Positions 1 through 8,634 are shown, counted from the stretch's first letter. The stretch is 64,000 nt of DNA from Nocardioides luti (GCF_014212315.1 NZ_JACKXE010000001.1:186001-250000); one strand, 5' to 3'. A program made the numbers and translations. Notes: generated from the letters alone by a model not told the origin.

Positions 1-235
1 CGACGTTCCAGCCGAAGGCCTCGGAGACGAGGTACGCCGCCACCTCGCGGTCCGCGAGGGTGCCGTCCGGGAAGTCCCACAGCGGCCGCTCCCCCGCGAC
101 CGGCTTGTAGACGATCCGGGTGCCGCCGGGGCCGCCGAGCTCGCCGACGAAGGTGGCGTTCGACGCGGGCATGATCCGGCCGTGGAGCACCAGCTCGTCG
201 TCGAGGAAGCCGGGGATCCCGGCGGCTGCGGTCAC
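1..235 (-). CDS. SCO1664-family kinase-like protein, N-terminal part
   Basis: Partial gene read leftward and cut by the window edge; 78 N-terminal residues are visible. It starts at GTG 235, whose bases overlap the TGA of the upstream DUF3090 gene (GTGA), so the two are probably translationally coupled. The visible segment contains [18 protein letters not shown] and then [18 protein letters not shown], which I recognise as the start of the actinobacterial SCO1664 family, related to PI3/PI4-kinase-like folds; YKP would be the nucleotide-contact lysine region. The substrate is unknown. Order phosphomutase-DUF3090-SCO1664 is conserved in actinobacteria, often next to mycothiol ligase mshC, which would lie beyond the left edge if present here (inference). 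Confidence 0.8.
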   Translation of the reverse strand, partial: MTAAAGIPGFLDDELVLHGRIMPASNATFVGELGGPGGTRIVYKPVAGERPLWDFPDGTLADREVAAYLVSEAFGWNV

Positions 236-810
236 GGGTCCCGGCGGCGGAAGCCGTTGGCCCGGACGCAGAGGTGGCCGTCTGGGTCGACCGGGTTGCC
301 GCAGAACGGGCAGCTGGGCCGCCCGGCCTCGATCACCGAGGCGGCGCGCTTGACGAAGGCCCGGGCCATGCCGGCCGGGAGCCGGACCAGGAAGATCTCT
401 TCGGGGTCGGGCTCCTCGAGGTCCTCGTCGAGCTGGTCGGGCGACACGACCGCGGCCTCGGTGAACGGGAAGACCTCGATCACGATGCGCTCGTCATCGG
501 GGTCCCACGACAGGGTCATGGTCCCGGCGCGGAACTCCTCGTCGATCGGCTGCTCGAGCGGCTGGGTGTCCTCGAGTCCGAGCGGCGCGACGGCGGGGAT
601 GGTCGCGTCGGTGCTCTGGCTGGCCATCACCTCGTCGAGCAGCTCGTCGATGCGCTCGGAGAGGGCCGCGACCTGCTGCTTCTCGAGCGACACGCTCACG
701 ATGCGCACACCGGAGCGGGCCTGCAGGAAGAACGTGCGCTGCCCGGGCTCGCCGACGGTGCCGGCGACGAAGCGCTCCGGAGGGTCGAAGGAGTGGACGA
801 CGGGTGCCAT
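232..810 (-). CDS. DUF3090 family protein
   Basis: 192 aa. The start [20 protein letters not shown] and the following FFLQARSG are typical of the DUF3090 (SCO1663-like) family. The C-terminus has a CPFCG-N-P knuckle plus a later Cys ([11 protein letters not shown]), which looks like a small zinc-ribbon end. Function is unknown; its fixed place between a histidine-phosphatase-fold protein and a kinase-like protein suggests a joint role. The ATG lies 6 nt after a TAGGCT hexamer that overlaps the stop codon of the upstream phosphomutase gene, so it may have its own leaderless promoter. Its stop overlaps the next start. Confidence 0.85.
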   Translation of the reverse strand: MAPVVHSFDPPERFVAGTVGEPGQRTFFLQARSGVRIVSVSLEKQQVAALSERIDELLDEVMASQSTDATIPAVAPLGLEDTQPLEQPIDEEFRAGTMTLSWDPDDERIVIEVFPFTEAAVVSPDQLDEDLEEPDPEEIFLVRLPAGMARAFVKRAASVIEAGRPSCPFCGNPVDPDGHLCVRANGFRRRDP

Positions 811-816
811 GCGACC

Positions 817-822
817 AGCCTA
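817..822 (-). promoter_or_regulatory. -10 hexamer TAGGCT for DUF3090 gene
   Basis: TAGGCT on the minus strand, 6 nt before ATG 810, consistent with a leaderless transcript. It includes the TAG stop codon of the phosphomutase gene. Confidence 0.5.
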
Positions 823-1539
823 GGGGCGGGCCGGGAGCGCCCCGGGACCGGCGCCCCCACCGACGGCGGCGTCGGTGCTGCGCTTCTGGCGGCGGCCCGG
901 CTTCGGGGCCAGCCAGGACAGGTCGCCCTCGTGGGTGTTGGTGGCCAGGACGTAGGGCCGGGTGGCGGTGTAGCGCACGACCGAGACCGACGCCGGGTCG
1001 ACGTGCAGGCGCTGGAAGAGGTCGAGGTGCATGCCGAGGGCGTCGGCCAGCAGCGACTTGATGATGTCGCCGTGGCTCACGGCCACCCACACCGCGCCGG
1101 GACCGTGCTCGGCCTCGACGGCGGCGTCGTGACGGCGTACGGCGCTCACCGCGCGTGCCTGCATCGCCTGCAGCGACTCGCCGCCGGGGAACGCGGCCGC
1201 CGACGGCTGGGCCTGCACGGTGCTCCAGAGCTTCTCCTTGGCGAGCTCCTTGAGCGGCCGGCCCTGCCACTCGCCGTAGTCGCACTCGGTGATCCCGCGC
1301 TCGGTGGCGACGGTGAGCGGGTGCGGCTGCGCGCCCAGCACGGCCTTCGCCGTCTGCCGGCAGCGCTCGAGGGGGCTGCTGACGATCGCCGCGAGCGGCA
1401 CGACGGCGAGCCGCTGACCGGTCCGCTCCGCCTGCCCCTGCCCGGTGTCGTCCAGCTTCACACCGGCGAGCCGGCCGGCCAGGACACCCGAGGCGTTCGC
1501 GGTGGTCCGGCCGTGTCGCACGAGGATCACGGTTGCCAT
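820..1539 (-). CDS. Histidine phosphatase family protein (MSMEG_4193-type phosphomutase)
   Basis: 239 aa. The N-terminal VILVRHGRTTAN is the RHG catalytic motif of the phosphoglycerate mutase/histidine phosphatase superfamily; the partner histidine is in VSHGDIIK. The sequence matches the actinobacterial branch named after MSMEG_4193; the substrate is not established. I chose ATG 1539 because it sits directly before the RHG strand and 7 nt after TAGGCT; the frame stays open for 30 codons upstream without homology. It heads the three-gene group with DUF3090 and SCO1664 and is divergent from corA across 32 bp. Confidence 0.85.
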   Translation of the reverse strand: MATVILVRHGRTTANASGVLAGRLAGVKLDDTGQGQAERTGQRLAVVPLAAIVSSPLERCRQTAKAVLGAQPHPLTVATERGITECDYGEWQGRPLKELAKEKLWSTVQAQPSAAAFPGGESLQAMQARAVSAVRRHDAAVEAEHGPGAVWVAVSHGDIIKSLLADALGMHLDLFQRLHVDPASVSVVRYTATRPYVLATNTHEGDLSWLAPKPGRRQKRSTDAAVGGGAGPGALPARP

Positions 1540-1546
1540 GTCGGCG

Positions 1547-1552
1547 AGCCTA
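1547..1552 (-). promoter_or_regulatory. -10 hexamer TAGGCT for phosphomutase gene
   Basis: TAGGCT on the minus strand, 7 nt upstream of ATG 1539, in the 32-bp divergent gap shared with corA. Confidence 0.5.
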
Positions 1553-1559
1553 GTGGGAC

Positions 1560-1565
1560 TAGCCT
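1560..1565 (+). promoter_or_regulatory. -10 hexamer TAGCCT for corA
   Basis: TAGCCT ends 6 nt before GTG 1572. There is no Shine-Dalgarno sequence in the short gap, which favours a leaderless mRNA. Confidence 0.5.
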
Positions 1566-1571
1566 CAGCCT

Positions 1572-2552
1572 GTGATCGTCGACAGCGCGCTGTACCGCAA
1601 GGGGGTCCGGGTCCCCGTCGACTGCGCACCCCAGGACCTGCACGAGATGCGCTCCAAGGTCACCGAGGACGGCGACTTCGTCTGGATCGGGCTGCACGAA
1701 CCGGCCGAGCACGAGCTCGAGGACGTCGCCGTGGCCTTCGGGCTCCACCCCCTCGCGGTCGAGGACGCCCTGCACGCGCACCAGCGGCCCAAGCTGGAGC
1801 GCTACGACGACAGCCTGTTCCTGATCCTCAAGACGCTCTGGTACGTCGACGAGGACGACGCCGTCGAGACCGGCGAGATCAACATGTTCGTGGGCCGCGA
1901 CTTCATCGTGACGGTCCGCCACGGCCAGGGCTCCGAGCTGCACTCGGCGCGGCGCTACCTCGAGTCCAAGGAGTCGGTCCTCACCCACGGGCCCTCCGCG
2001 GTCGTCTACGCGGTGTGCGACCGGGTCGTCGACGGCTACACCGAGGTCGCGTCGGAGCTGGAGATCGACGTCGACGAGGTCGAGGCGTCGGTGTTCTCCC
2101 CCGAGCGGACCCGCGACTCCGAGCGGATCTACACGCTCAAGCGCGAGATCGCGGAGGTACGCCGGGCCGTGATGCCCCTGCGCGAGCCGATGCGCCGCTT
2201 CGCGACGGGCGTCGTGACCGGCATCCACGAGGACGCCGCCCCGTTCTTCCGCGACGTCGCCGACCACCTGACCCGGGTCGCCGAGGTCGTGGACACCCTC
2301 GACAACCTCCTGTCGACGGCCTTCGACGCCCACCTGGCCGCGATCTCGGTGCAGCAGAACGAGGACATGCGCAAGATCTCGGCCGGCGTCGGCCTGGTCG
2401 CCGCCCCGACGCTGATCGCCGGCGTCTACGGCATGAACTTCCAGCACATGCCGGAGCTGGGGTGGTACCTCGGCTACCCCATGTCGCTCGCGCTGATGGC
2501 GCTGACGTCCGGCGCGCTGTGGGTCTTCTTCAAGAAGTCCGGCTGGCTGTAG
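1572..2552 (+). CDS. corA: CorA family magnesium/cobalt transporter
   Basis: 326 aa, the usual length. An acidic cytoplasmic N-terminal domain is followed near the C-terminus by the CorA signature GVYGMNF (about residue 280) at the end of the first membrane helix, then the short outer loop and a second helix ending in FFKKSGWL, the typical positively charged tail. It should form a pentameric inner-membrane channel for Mg2+ and possibly Co2+/Ni2+. Start GTG 1572 follows a -10-like hexamer by 6 nt. Monocistronic; converges on uppP 16 bp away. Confidence 0.93.
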   Translation: MIVDSALYRKGVRVPVDCAPQDLHEMRSKVTEDGDFVWIGLHEPAEHELEDVAVAFGLHPLAVEDALHAHQRPKLERYDDSLFLILKTLWYVDEDDAVETGEINMFVGRDFIVTVRHGQGSELHSARRYLESKESVLTHGPSAVVYAVCDRVVDGYTEVASELEIDVDEVEASVFSPERTRDSERIYTLKREIAEVRRAVMPLREPMRRFATGVVTGIHEDAAPFFRDVADHLTRVAEVVDTLDNLLSTAFDAHLAAISVQQNEDMRKISAGVGLVAAPTLIAGVYGMNFQHMPELGWYLGYPMSLALMALTSGALWVFFKKSGWL

Positions 2553-2568
2553 GCCGCGGCGCGTCGGC

Positions 2569-3396
2569 CTAGGTGGCGCTCATCGTCCCGGTCGCGAGCA
2601 GCACCAGCAGCAGCGCGCCCAGGGCGAGGCGGTAGGGCACGAACCACGCGATCGAGTGGCCGGCGACGAACTTCAGCAGCCACGCGACGGCGGCGTAGGC
2701 CACCAGGAACGACACGAACGTGCCGACCAGGACCGGCCCGACGCCGATGTGGCTGCCGTGCAGGTCCTTGAGCTCGAACAGGCCGGCCGCGACCAGCGCC
2801 GGGATCGACATGAAGAAGCTCAGCCGGGTGGCGGTCACCCGGTCGAGCCCGCGGAAGAGGCCGGCCGAGATCGTCGCGCCGGAGCGCGAGACGCCGGGGA
2901 TCAGCGAGACGACCTGGAGGAAGCCCACGGCGAGGGCGTCCTTGAGGCCGAGGTCCCGCTCACCGCGGTCCTGGCGCCCGACCCGCTCGGCGAACCACAT
3001 GACGGCGCTCCAACCGATCAGCCCGAAGGCGACCACCCACAGCGAGCGCAGGTCGCCGGTGATCAGGTCCTTGAGCAGCAGCCCCGCGAGCCCGACCGGG
3101 ATGGTGCCGACGATGACGTACCACCCCATCCGGTGGTCGAGCTGCCCGCGGTACTCCGCCTTGAACAGCCCCAGCACCCAGGCCCGGGCGATGTTCCAGA
3201 TGTCCTGGAAGAAGTACACGATCACCGCGGCGATCGCGCCCATCTGGATCACGGCGGTGTATGCCGTCACCGCCGGGTCGGCCACGTCGAGCCCGAGCAG
3301 CTTCTCGGCGATGGTCAGGTGACCCGTGCTGGAGACGGGGAGGAACTCGGTCAGTCCCTCGACGATGCCCAGGATCACGGCGTCCAGATAGTTCAT
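2569..3396 (-). CDS. uppP: Undecaprenyl-diphosphatase (UppP/BacA)
   Basis: 275 aa multi-pass membrane protein. The two family motifs are present: EGLTEFLPVSSTGH (residues 13-26) and PGVSRSGATI in the middle; together they carry the Glu, Ser, His and Arg residues of the active site. It dephosphorylates undecaprenyl diphosphate outside the membrane, recycling the lipid carrier for peptidoglycan and wall polymers, and often confers bacitracin tolerance. Start ATG 3396 is chosen because MNYLDAVILGIVEG is the canonical N-terminus and a TAGGGT hexamer lies 7 nt upstream. Confidence 0.95.
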   Translation of the reverse strand: MNYLDAVILGIVEGLTEFLPVSSTGHLTIAEKLLGLDVADPAVTAYTAVIQMGAIAAVIVYFFQDIWNIARAWVLGLFKAEYRGQLDHRMGWYVIVGTIPVGLAGLLLKDLITGDLRSLWVVAFGLIGWSAVMWFAERVGRQDRGERDLGLKDALAVGFLQVVSLIPGVSRSGATISAGLFRGLDRVTATRLSFFMSIPALVAAGLFELKDLHGSHIGVGPVLVGTFVSFLVAYAAVAWLLKFVAGHSIAWFVPYRLALGALLLVLLATGTMSAT

Positions 3397-3403
3397 GGGG
3401 ATG

Positions 3404-3409
3404 ACCCTA
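3404..3409 (-). promoter_or_regulatory. -10 hexamer TAGGGT for uppP
   Basis: TAGGGT on the minus strand, 7 nt before ATG 3396; leaderless-type spacing. Confidence 0.5.
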
Positions 3410-3503
3410 GCCAGCCGGGGCTGTCCGCCACCTGACCGGATGCCCCTCACCGGATCGCGTGTCCACCCGGCGTGCCGCGGTCCCGCGTCGAGGACCCGCC
3501 CGA

Positions 3504-3509
3504 TACTTT
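3504..3509 (+). promoter_or_regulatory. -10 hexamer TACTTT for aldo/keto reductase gene
   Basis: TACTTT ends 6 nt before ATG 3516; no ribosome-binding site in between. Confidence 0.45.
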
Positions 3510-3515
3510 GTCGCC

Positions 3516-4466
3516 ATGCAGCAGCGGTCGGTCGGCGCGACCGGACTCCGGGTCTCCCGGCTCGGTCTGGGGACGATGACGTGGGGTCGGGACACCGACG
3601 AGCACGAGGCCCGCGACCAGCTCATCGCGTTCGCCGAGGCCGGGGGCACCTTCCTCGACACCGCCGCCGGCTACGGCAACGGCGCCTCCGAGGAGCTGAT
3701 CGGCACCCTGATCGGCGACGTGGTCGCCCGCGACGAGGTCGTGCTCGCCACCAAGGCCGGCATCGGCTCGAACCGCAGCGGCGAGCGCGCCTACAACGTG
3801 GGTCGCGGCCACCTCCTGTCGACCCTCGACGCCTCGCTGCGCCGTCTCGGCGTCGAGCACGTCGACCTGTGGCAGGTCCACATCTGGTCCGACGACACCC
3901 CCCTCGAGGAGACGCTCAGCGCGCTCGACCTCGCCGTCACCAGCGGGCGGGCGTCGTACGTCGGGGTCTCGAACTACACCGGCTGGCAGACCGCGCAGGC
4001 GGCCACCTGGCAGCGCGCCGTCCCGGGTCGCACGCCGCTGTCCTCGACCCAGGTCGAGTACTCCCTGCTCAACCGCGGCGTCGAGCACGAGGTGCTGCCC
4101 GCCGCCGAGGCGATGGGACTGGGCGTGCTGCCCTGGTCCCCGCTGGGCCGCGGAGTGCTCACCGGGAAGTACCGCTCCGGCACGCCCGCTGACTCGCGCG
4201 CCGCGTCCTCGCACTTCGCGAACTTCGTCAACGCCTACCTCGGCGAGCGCTCGCGCCAGGTCGTCGAAGCCGTGGCCCGGGCCGCGGACGGGCTCGGCTG
4301 GAGCCCGCTCGAGGTCGCCCTGGTCTGGGTCCGCGACCGGCCCGGCGTGACCTCACCCGTCGTCGGTGCCCGCACCGCCGCGCAGCTGCGGGGCGCCCTC
4401 GGCGTCGAGGAGCTGAGCCTGCCCCCCGAGATCGTCGAGGCCCTCGACGACGTGTCGGGGGACTGA
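3516..4466 (+). CDS. Aldo/keto reductase
   Basis: 316 aa TIM-barrel NADPH-dependent oxidoreductase. Visible signatures: LGLGTMTWG near the start, the catalytic tyrosine region FLDTAAGYGNGASEE, KAG for the catalytic lysine, and GVSNYTGWQ plus PWSPLGRGVLTGKY further on, as in the YajO/Tas-like branch. Substrate unknown, probably an aldehyde or ketone. Start ATG 3516 (MQQRSVGATGLRVS) matches the family N-terminus and has a -10-like hexamer 6 nt upstream. The DUF5703 gene starts 2 bp after its stop, suggesting co-transcription. Confidence 0.9.
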   Translation: MQQRSVGATGLRVSRLGLGTMTWGRDTDEHEARDQLIAFAEAGGTFLDTAAGYGNGASEELIGTLIGDVVARDEVVLATKAGIGSNRSGERAYNVGRGHLLSTLDASLRRLGVEHVDLWQVHIWSDDTPLEETLSALDLAVTSGRASYVGVSNYTGWQTAQAATWQRAVPGRTPLSSTQVEYSLLNRGVEHEVLPAAEAMGLGVLPWSPLGRGVLTGKYRSGTPADSRAASSHFANFVNAYLGERSRQVVEAVARAADGLGWSPLEVALVWVRDRPGVTSPVVGARTAAQLRGALGVEELSLPPEIVEALDDVSGD

Positions 4467-4468
4467 GC

Positions 4469-4693
4469 GTGTCGCGCGCCCTGGCCCGTCCCCTCAACCG
4501 TGGTGTCGAGTGGGAGTTCGAGCGGATCACGCTGTCGCGGGATTTCTCGCGCAACGTGGTGACCCGCCTGCTCGTCGAGCGTGCCGAGCAGGGCGGCTGG
4601 GAGCTCGACCGCGTGCAGATCGGGGCCGACGGCAACCGCCGGGTCGTGCTGCGCCGCAAGATCATCCGGCAGCCGCGGCCCCTGAGCCTCTAG
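4469..4693 (+). CDS. DUF5703 family small protein
   Basis: 74 aa, GTG start two bases after the aldo/keto reductase stop. The core WEFERITLSRDFSRNVVTRL and WELDRVQIGADGNRRVVLRR match the small actinobacterial DUF5703 family, which ends in a basic KIIRQ-type tail as here. No enzymatic motif is visible and the function is unknown. Tight spacing makes it the second gene of a two-gene operon. It converges on the M20 peptidase gene 7 bp away. Confidence 0.8.
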   Translation: MSRALARPLNRGVEWEFERITLSRDFSRNVVTRLLVERAEQGGWELDRVQIGADGNRRVVLRRKIIRQPRPLSL

Positions 4694-4700
4694 CGCGCTG

Positions 4701-6047
4701 CTAAATGTCCTCGAGGAAGCGGTCGAAGACCCGCGCCCCGAACTCCAGCGCGTCCACGGGCACCCGCTCGTCGACGCCGTGGAAGAGCGCGGTGAAGTCC
4801 AGGTCGGCCGGCAGCCGGAGCGGCGCGAAGCCGTAGGAGCGCATGCCGAGCTTGCGGAAGTGCTTGGCGTCGGTGCCGCCGCTCATGAGGTACGGCGCGA
4901 TGATCCCCTCGGGGTCCTCGGCCAGGATCGAGCGGTGCATGGCGGCGACCAGGTCGCCGTCGTACGGCGTCTCCCAGGGCTGCTGGTGGCTGAGGTAGTC
5001 GACGTCGATGCCCTCGCCGACCAGCTCGGCCAGGGTCGCGAAGAACTCGTCCTCGAAGCCGGGCAGGAAGCGGCCGTCGATGTGCGCGGTCGCCTCGGTG
5101 GGGATGACGTTCACCTTGTAGCCGGCGCCGAGCATCGTCGGGTTCGTCGTGTTGCTGATCACCGCGCCGAGCATCCGCGCGGCGCCGCCGAACTCCTCGA
5201 TCAGCGCGGGCGCGTTCTCGGGGGTGGCCTCGGTGCCGGCCAGCTCGGCCACGGCGGCGAGCAGGACCTCCATGGTCGGGGTCAGCCGGACCGGCCACTC
5301 GTAGGCGCCGATCCGGGCGACGGCCCCGGCCAGGCGGGTGACGGCGTTGTCGCCGTTGATCATCGAGCCGTGGCCGGCTCGGCCGCGGGCCGTGAGCCGC
5401 ATCCAGGCCATGCCCTTCTCGGCGGCCTCGACGAGGTACATCCGTCGGCCCCGGACGGTGGTGCTGAAGCCGCCGACCTCGCCGACCGCCTCCGTGCACG
5501 TCGCCAGCTCGTCGCGGGCCTCGGTGAGCAGCACCTCGGCCCCCTTGTGGCCGCCCGCCTCCTCGTCGGCGGTGAAGCACAGCACGACCGGGCGCTCCGG
5601 CACCCGCCCGGCGCGGGTGCGGGCCCGGACGACCGAGAGCAGCATCGCGTCGAAGTCCTTCATGTCGACCGCGCCGCGGCCCCAGACGTAGCCGTCCTGG
5701 ACCTCGCCGCTGAACGGGTCGACCTGCCAGTCCTCGGCGGCCGCGGGCACGACGTCGAGGTGGCCGTGCAGCAGCAGGGCGCCGCGGTCGGAGGTGGAGC
5801 CGTCCGTCGGGCCACCCCAGGTCGCGACCAGCGACGTGCGGCCGGGCTCCGACTCGATCAGCCGGCTCTCGATCCCGACCTCGTCGAGCAGCGTGGCGAC
5901 GTACTCCGCCGCCTTGCGCTCCCCCGGCCCCTCGTCCTCGCCGTAGTTCGAGGTGTCGATCCGGATCAGGTCCCGGCAGAGCTCGACGACCTCGCCTGCC
6001 GGGTCGTGCGTGGGGTCCTGGGGCGTCTTCTCGCGGTGGTCGGACAT
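4701..6047 (-). CDS. M20-family metallopeptidase
   Basis: 448 aa. The two-zinc catalytic set is visible: HGHLDVVP (His96, Asp98), GRGAVDMKD (bridging Asp118) and the general-base pair in DEEAGG (Glu152/Glu153), followed by the dimerisation insert and a C-terminal SGGTDAKHF histidine. These place it in the M20/M25/M40 carboxypeptidase-dipeptidase-deacylase group (ArgE/DapE/CPG2 relatives). Substrate cannot be fixed from sequence; a cytosolic dipeptidase or acyl-amino-acid hydrolase is likely since no signal peptide is present. Monocistronic, divergent from the tRNA-Leu gene. Confidence 0.9.
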   Translation of the reverse strand: MSDHREKTPQDPTHDPAGEVVELCRDLIRIDTSNYGEDEGPGERKAAEYVATLLDEVGIESRLIESEPGRTSLVATWGGPTDGSTSDRGALLLHGHLDVVPAAAEDWQVDPFSGEVQDGYVWGRGAVDMKDFDAMLLSVVRARTRAGRVPERPVVLCFTADEEAGGHKGAEVLLTEARDELATCTEAVGEVGGFSTTVRGRRMYLVEAAEKGMAWMRLTARGRAGHGSMINGDNAVTRLAGAVARIGAYEWPVRLTPTMEVLLAAVAELAGTEATPENAPALIEEFGGAARMLGAVISNTTNPTMLGAGYKVNVIPTEATAHIDGRFLPGFEDEFFATLAELVGEGIDVDYLSHQQPWETPYDGDLVAAMHRSILAEDPEGIIAPYLMSGGTDAKHFRKLGMRSYGFAPLRLPADLDFTALFHGVDERVPVDALEFGARVFDRFLEDI

Positions 6048-6126
6048 GACCTCAGCATGCCACTCCCCCGACCCTGTCCCCGATGTGAGAGTTGGGCCCC
6101 GGCTTTGCTATGGTTCCGAGGCACTC

Positions 6127-6212
6127 GTCCGGGTGGCGGAATTGGCAGACGCGCTAGCTTGAGGTGCTAGTGCCCGTATTAGGGCGTGGGGGTTCAAGTC
6201 CCCCCTCGGACA
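6127..6212 (+). tRNA. tRNA-Leu (anticodon GAG)
   Basis: 86-nt class II tRNA. The acceptor stem GTCCGGG pairs with CTCGGAC (one G-T), followed by discriminator A; CCA is not encoded. The anticodon loop TTGAGGT gives anticodon GAG, reading CUC/CUU. A long variable arm (TGCCCGTATTAGGGCG) and the T-loop GGTTCAAGTCC confirm leucine-type architecture. A TATGGT box at 6109-6114 could be its -10 element. A strong hairpin terminator follows immediately. Confidence 0.95.
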
Positions 6213-6216
6213 CTGG

Positions 6217-6243
6217 AAAGGCCCCGGCTCCACGGGGCCTTTT
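6217..6243 (+). terminator. Intrinsic terminator after tRNA-Leu
   Basis: AAAGGCCCC (6217-6225) pairs with GGGGCCTTT (6234-6242) around an 8-nt loop, followed by a T run (TTTT at 6240-6243, then CTTC). Classic hairpin plus U-tract, unusual in this GC-rich window. Confidence 0.88.
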
Positions 6244-6300
6244 CTTCATTTGCGCCCGGCGCGACCGCTCCCAGTGCGGCGACTCTCAGCGCGGCGACTC

Positions 6301-7671
6301 TCAGTGCGGCGCCCGCGGCATCCGGTAGGTCACGGTCGCCAGGTTGCCGTCGTACTGCTGGGTGTCGAAGAACGGAAGGTAGACCCCGAGCTTCCCGCTG
6401 CGCTGCAGGATCCGGCCGCCCTTGACGACGAGCCTCCCGGCCAGGACGGGCTCGCCGTAGCGGATCTCGGTGCGCTGCTGCTTGCGACGGTCGCTGGCCC
6501 AGAGCCCCTCCTCCCGGCTGGCCGTCAGCATCGGGATCTCGTAGTAGTCCAGGTGCGTCGTGCCGTCGGCGTGGACCTGGCCGACGAGGTAGTTGAACGC
6601 GGCGCGGAAGACGCTGCCGTGGCTGATCTGGATCGGGCCGCGTCCGCGGCCGGCGACGACGGTCGTGTCGTGCACCTCGCCGCAGAAGTAGAAGTCGGCG
6701 CCCGTGTCGGCCAGGGCGCGGTAGAGCGCCGAGTGCTCCCCGCCCGACACGTGCAGCCCGCCCGTGGAGAAGGTGCGCACCGGCCGGACGAGCGGGGCGT
6801 GCCCCTGCACGATGACCACCCGCCCGGCTCGCTTGGCCGTCCGCACGGTGTCGCGCAGCCAGGCGAGCTGGACCTGGTCGAGCCCCATCTCGACGCCGCC
6901 GGGGTGGTGCCGGAAGACGTCGACGGTGACCAGCGTGAGGTGCGGCCCCAGGTCCACGGCGTACGCCGTGTCCTCGGCGGCCGAGCCGCGCGGGCGGTTC
7001 GAGAAGCGGTGCCCGCCGCCGCTGGTCCGGGTGAAGTGCCGCGCCCAGACCTCCTTGGCGTGCGGGACCAGGTGCCAGCGGTTGTCGGGCTCCCCCGCGT
7101 GCGGCCCCTCGGTGAGGTGTCCGGACGGGCTCCAGCGGTCGTCGACGTCCTCGGCGAAGCGGTCGTCGAGGATCTCGTGGTCGCCGAGCGCCGGGTAGAG
7201 CCGCAGGCCGCGGTCCGCGAAGAGCCTGCGGTAGTAGCCGTAGTAGACGTCGCCGGCTGCCGTGATCGCCGAGCGGCAGCCGGCCAGGCTCACCGGATCG
7301 GACCCTTGGCTGACCTTGCCGAACAGCCGGCGGTCGTCGCTGTCGATGTTCCAGTGGCCCTCGACCAGGTCTCCCGCCACGAAGACGGCGTCGGGCCGGT
7401 GCGCGGCGACGGCGCCCAGGCAGGTGTCGATCGCCGTCTCCCACGAGGAGTTCACCGAGTTGGCGCCGCCGTCCCAGGTCGGCAGCACCGACAGGTCGGC
7501 GACGTCGCCGTTGAAGAAGTCCGGCGTGGACACGAAGGTGAACGCTCCCCGTCGGGGCCGCAGCAGGTGCCCGACCGCGGGACGCGGCCGCTCGCCCCGG
7601 CCGAGGCGACCGGAGGAGAGCACACCGGCGCCGAGGCCGGCGGTGCGGAGCAGGGAGCGGCGGGAGAGCAC
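6301..7671 (-). CDS. Tat-exported metallophosphoesterase
   Basis: 456 aa from GTG 7671. The N-terminus VLSRRSLLRTAGLGAGVL is a twin-arginine signal with SRRSLL, so export is expected. Calcineurin-like metallophosphatase motifs follow in order: GD in FVAGDLVEG, GDHE (LYPALGDHE), VIVQGHAPL and a late CGEVHD metal histidine. The substrate is unknown; secreted phosphoesterases of this type often hydrolyse phosphodiesters or nucleotides. GTG 7671 is preferred over ATG 7743 because GGAGG lies 9 nt upstream and the signal peptide then begins at the N-terminus; the longer form would overlap the next gene's possible start. Confidence 0.82.
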   Translation of the reverse strand: MLSRRSLLRTAGLGAGVLSSGRLGRGERPRPAVGHLLRPRRGAFTFVSTPDFFNGDVADLSVLPTWDGGANSVNSSWETAIDTCLGAVAAHRPDAVFVAGDLVEGHWNIDSDDRRLFGKVSQGSDPVSLAGCRSAITAAGDVYYGYYRRLFADRGLRLYPALGDHEILDDRFAEDVDDRWSPSGHLTEGPHAGEPDNRWHLVPHAKEVWARHFTRTSGGGHRFSNRPRGSAAEDTAYAVDLGPHLTLVTVDVFRHHPGGVEMGLDQVQLAWLRDTVRTAKRAGRVVIVQGHAPLVRPVRTFSTGGLHVSGGEHSALYRALADTGADFYFCGEVHDTTVVAGRGRGPIQISHGSVFRAAFNYLVGQVHADGTTHLDYYEIPMLTASREEGLWASDRRKQQRTEIRYGEPVLAGRLVVKGGRILQRSGKLGVYLPFFDTQQYDGNLATVTYRMPRAPH

Positions 7672-7778
7672 GTGGGAGGTCCTCCAGGTCGGGTGGCTGT
7701 CTCTCGTGGGATGCGCGAACTCGCTCCATGGTTCCCCAGCCACCCGAATCGGCGAAGTCCGCGTGGCAGGGTGGACGC

Positions 7779-8576
7779 GTGGTCCACCTCTCCGACCCCC
7801 TCACCCGCGAGCGCGCACTCGCCTGGGCGCGCGGCCAGTCCGACGACCCGGAGCTGCGGCCCTACCCGCACGAGGAGCTCGAGTCCGACGAGGTCTCGGG
7901 CGGGTGGGCCTTCGCCGACGGCAGGCGTCTGTACGTCGCCGGGCGGGACGGCTCGACGGGCGTCTCGCTGCTCGGCCACCGCGATCCGGAGGACACGATC
8001 GCGGCCTGGCTGGTGACCCGCCGGCACGCGAACCGCACGCTCGCGCCCGACGACCTGGGACCGTGGCAGCAGGCAGCGGTGCGAGCCGTCGAGCGGGGGG
8101 TGACGGTCGCCGCGCTGGACGACCCGCGCATCGCCACGGCCGACGACCGGGACCATGCGGACTGGATCTGGCTGTCCCTGCGCCGTTCGCGGGTGGCGCC
8201 GCTGCGTGCACTGGCCGCGAACGACCGCTTGATGGGACCGCCGCAGCCGCCGGGTCGCGGCGGGCGGCTCACCCACGCTTGCCCCCTCTGCGGCCGGCCG
8301 GCCCCGCACCAGGAGCGCTACCCGCGCGCGGTGTGCGACGACTGCCACGAGGCCACGCTGGACGCCAAAGGGCGCCGGGTCCGGGGCCGCAACGTGAGCA
8401 TGAGCGGTGGCTTCGAGGCGCGGTTCTGCGAGCCGCTCCCGGGGTCGGCGCCCGGCCCGGAGGGCGACGGCGGACCGTGCCCGGAGGTCACGCGCAGCGG
8501 CTCGGTGTGGGTCCACGGGCACGCATGCCGCATGGGCGAGGCCCGTTTCGGAGGGATCGTCGTCGAGGCGCTCTGA
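7779..8576 (+). CDS. Hypothetical protein with C4 zinc-knuckle
   Basis: 265 aa from GTG 7779 (an upstream ATG at 7728 gives 282 aa). I do not recognise the family. The N-terminal half is charged and helical; a later stretch CPLCGRPAPHQERYPRAVCD then DCHE forms a four-cysteine zinc-ribbon-like motif near residues 167-190, and two further cysteines occur late (FCEPL and GHACRMGEARF). It may bind zinc and nucleic acid or protein, but that is speculation. Divergent from the metallophosphoesterase gene; the 51-codon-free gap between the two chosen starts serves both promoters. Confidence 0.65.
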   Translation: MVHLSDPLTRERALAWARGQSDDPELRPYPHEELESDEVSGGWAFADGRRLYVAGRDGSTGVSLLGHRDPEDTIAAWLVTRRHANRTLAPDDLGPWQQAAVRAVERGVTVAALDDPRIATADDRDHADWIWLSLRRSRVAPLRALAANDRLMGPPQPPGRGGRLTHACPLCGRPAPHQERYPRAVCDDCHEATLDAKGRRVRGRNVSMSGGFEARFCEPLPGSAPGPEGDGGPCPEVTRSGSVWVHGHACRMGEARFGGIVVEAL

Positions 8577-8622
8577 CCGTCCCCCGGGTCGGGCCCTCGA
8601 CGGGGTGGCAGCCCCGGTCGCC

Positions 8623-8628
8623 TAGCGT
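8623..8628 (+). promoter_or_regulatory. -10 hexamer TAGCGT for LysR-type effector-domain gene
   Basis: TAGCGT ends 6 nt before ATG 8635; leaderless-type spacing. Confidence 0.5.
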
Positions 8629-8634
8629 GGACGC

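Noticed and set aside
24-2600. Long overlapping frames opposite DUF3090, the phosphomutase and corA
   Set aside because: Low-complexity Arg/Gly/Pro translations with no start signals; shadows of the real genes.
6301-7743. Longer form of the metallophosphoesterase from ATG 7743
   Set aside because: It would place the twin-arginine signal 25 residues from the N-terminus; GTG 7671 has a better ribosome-binding site.
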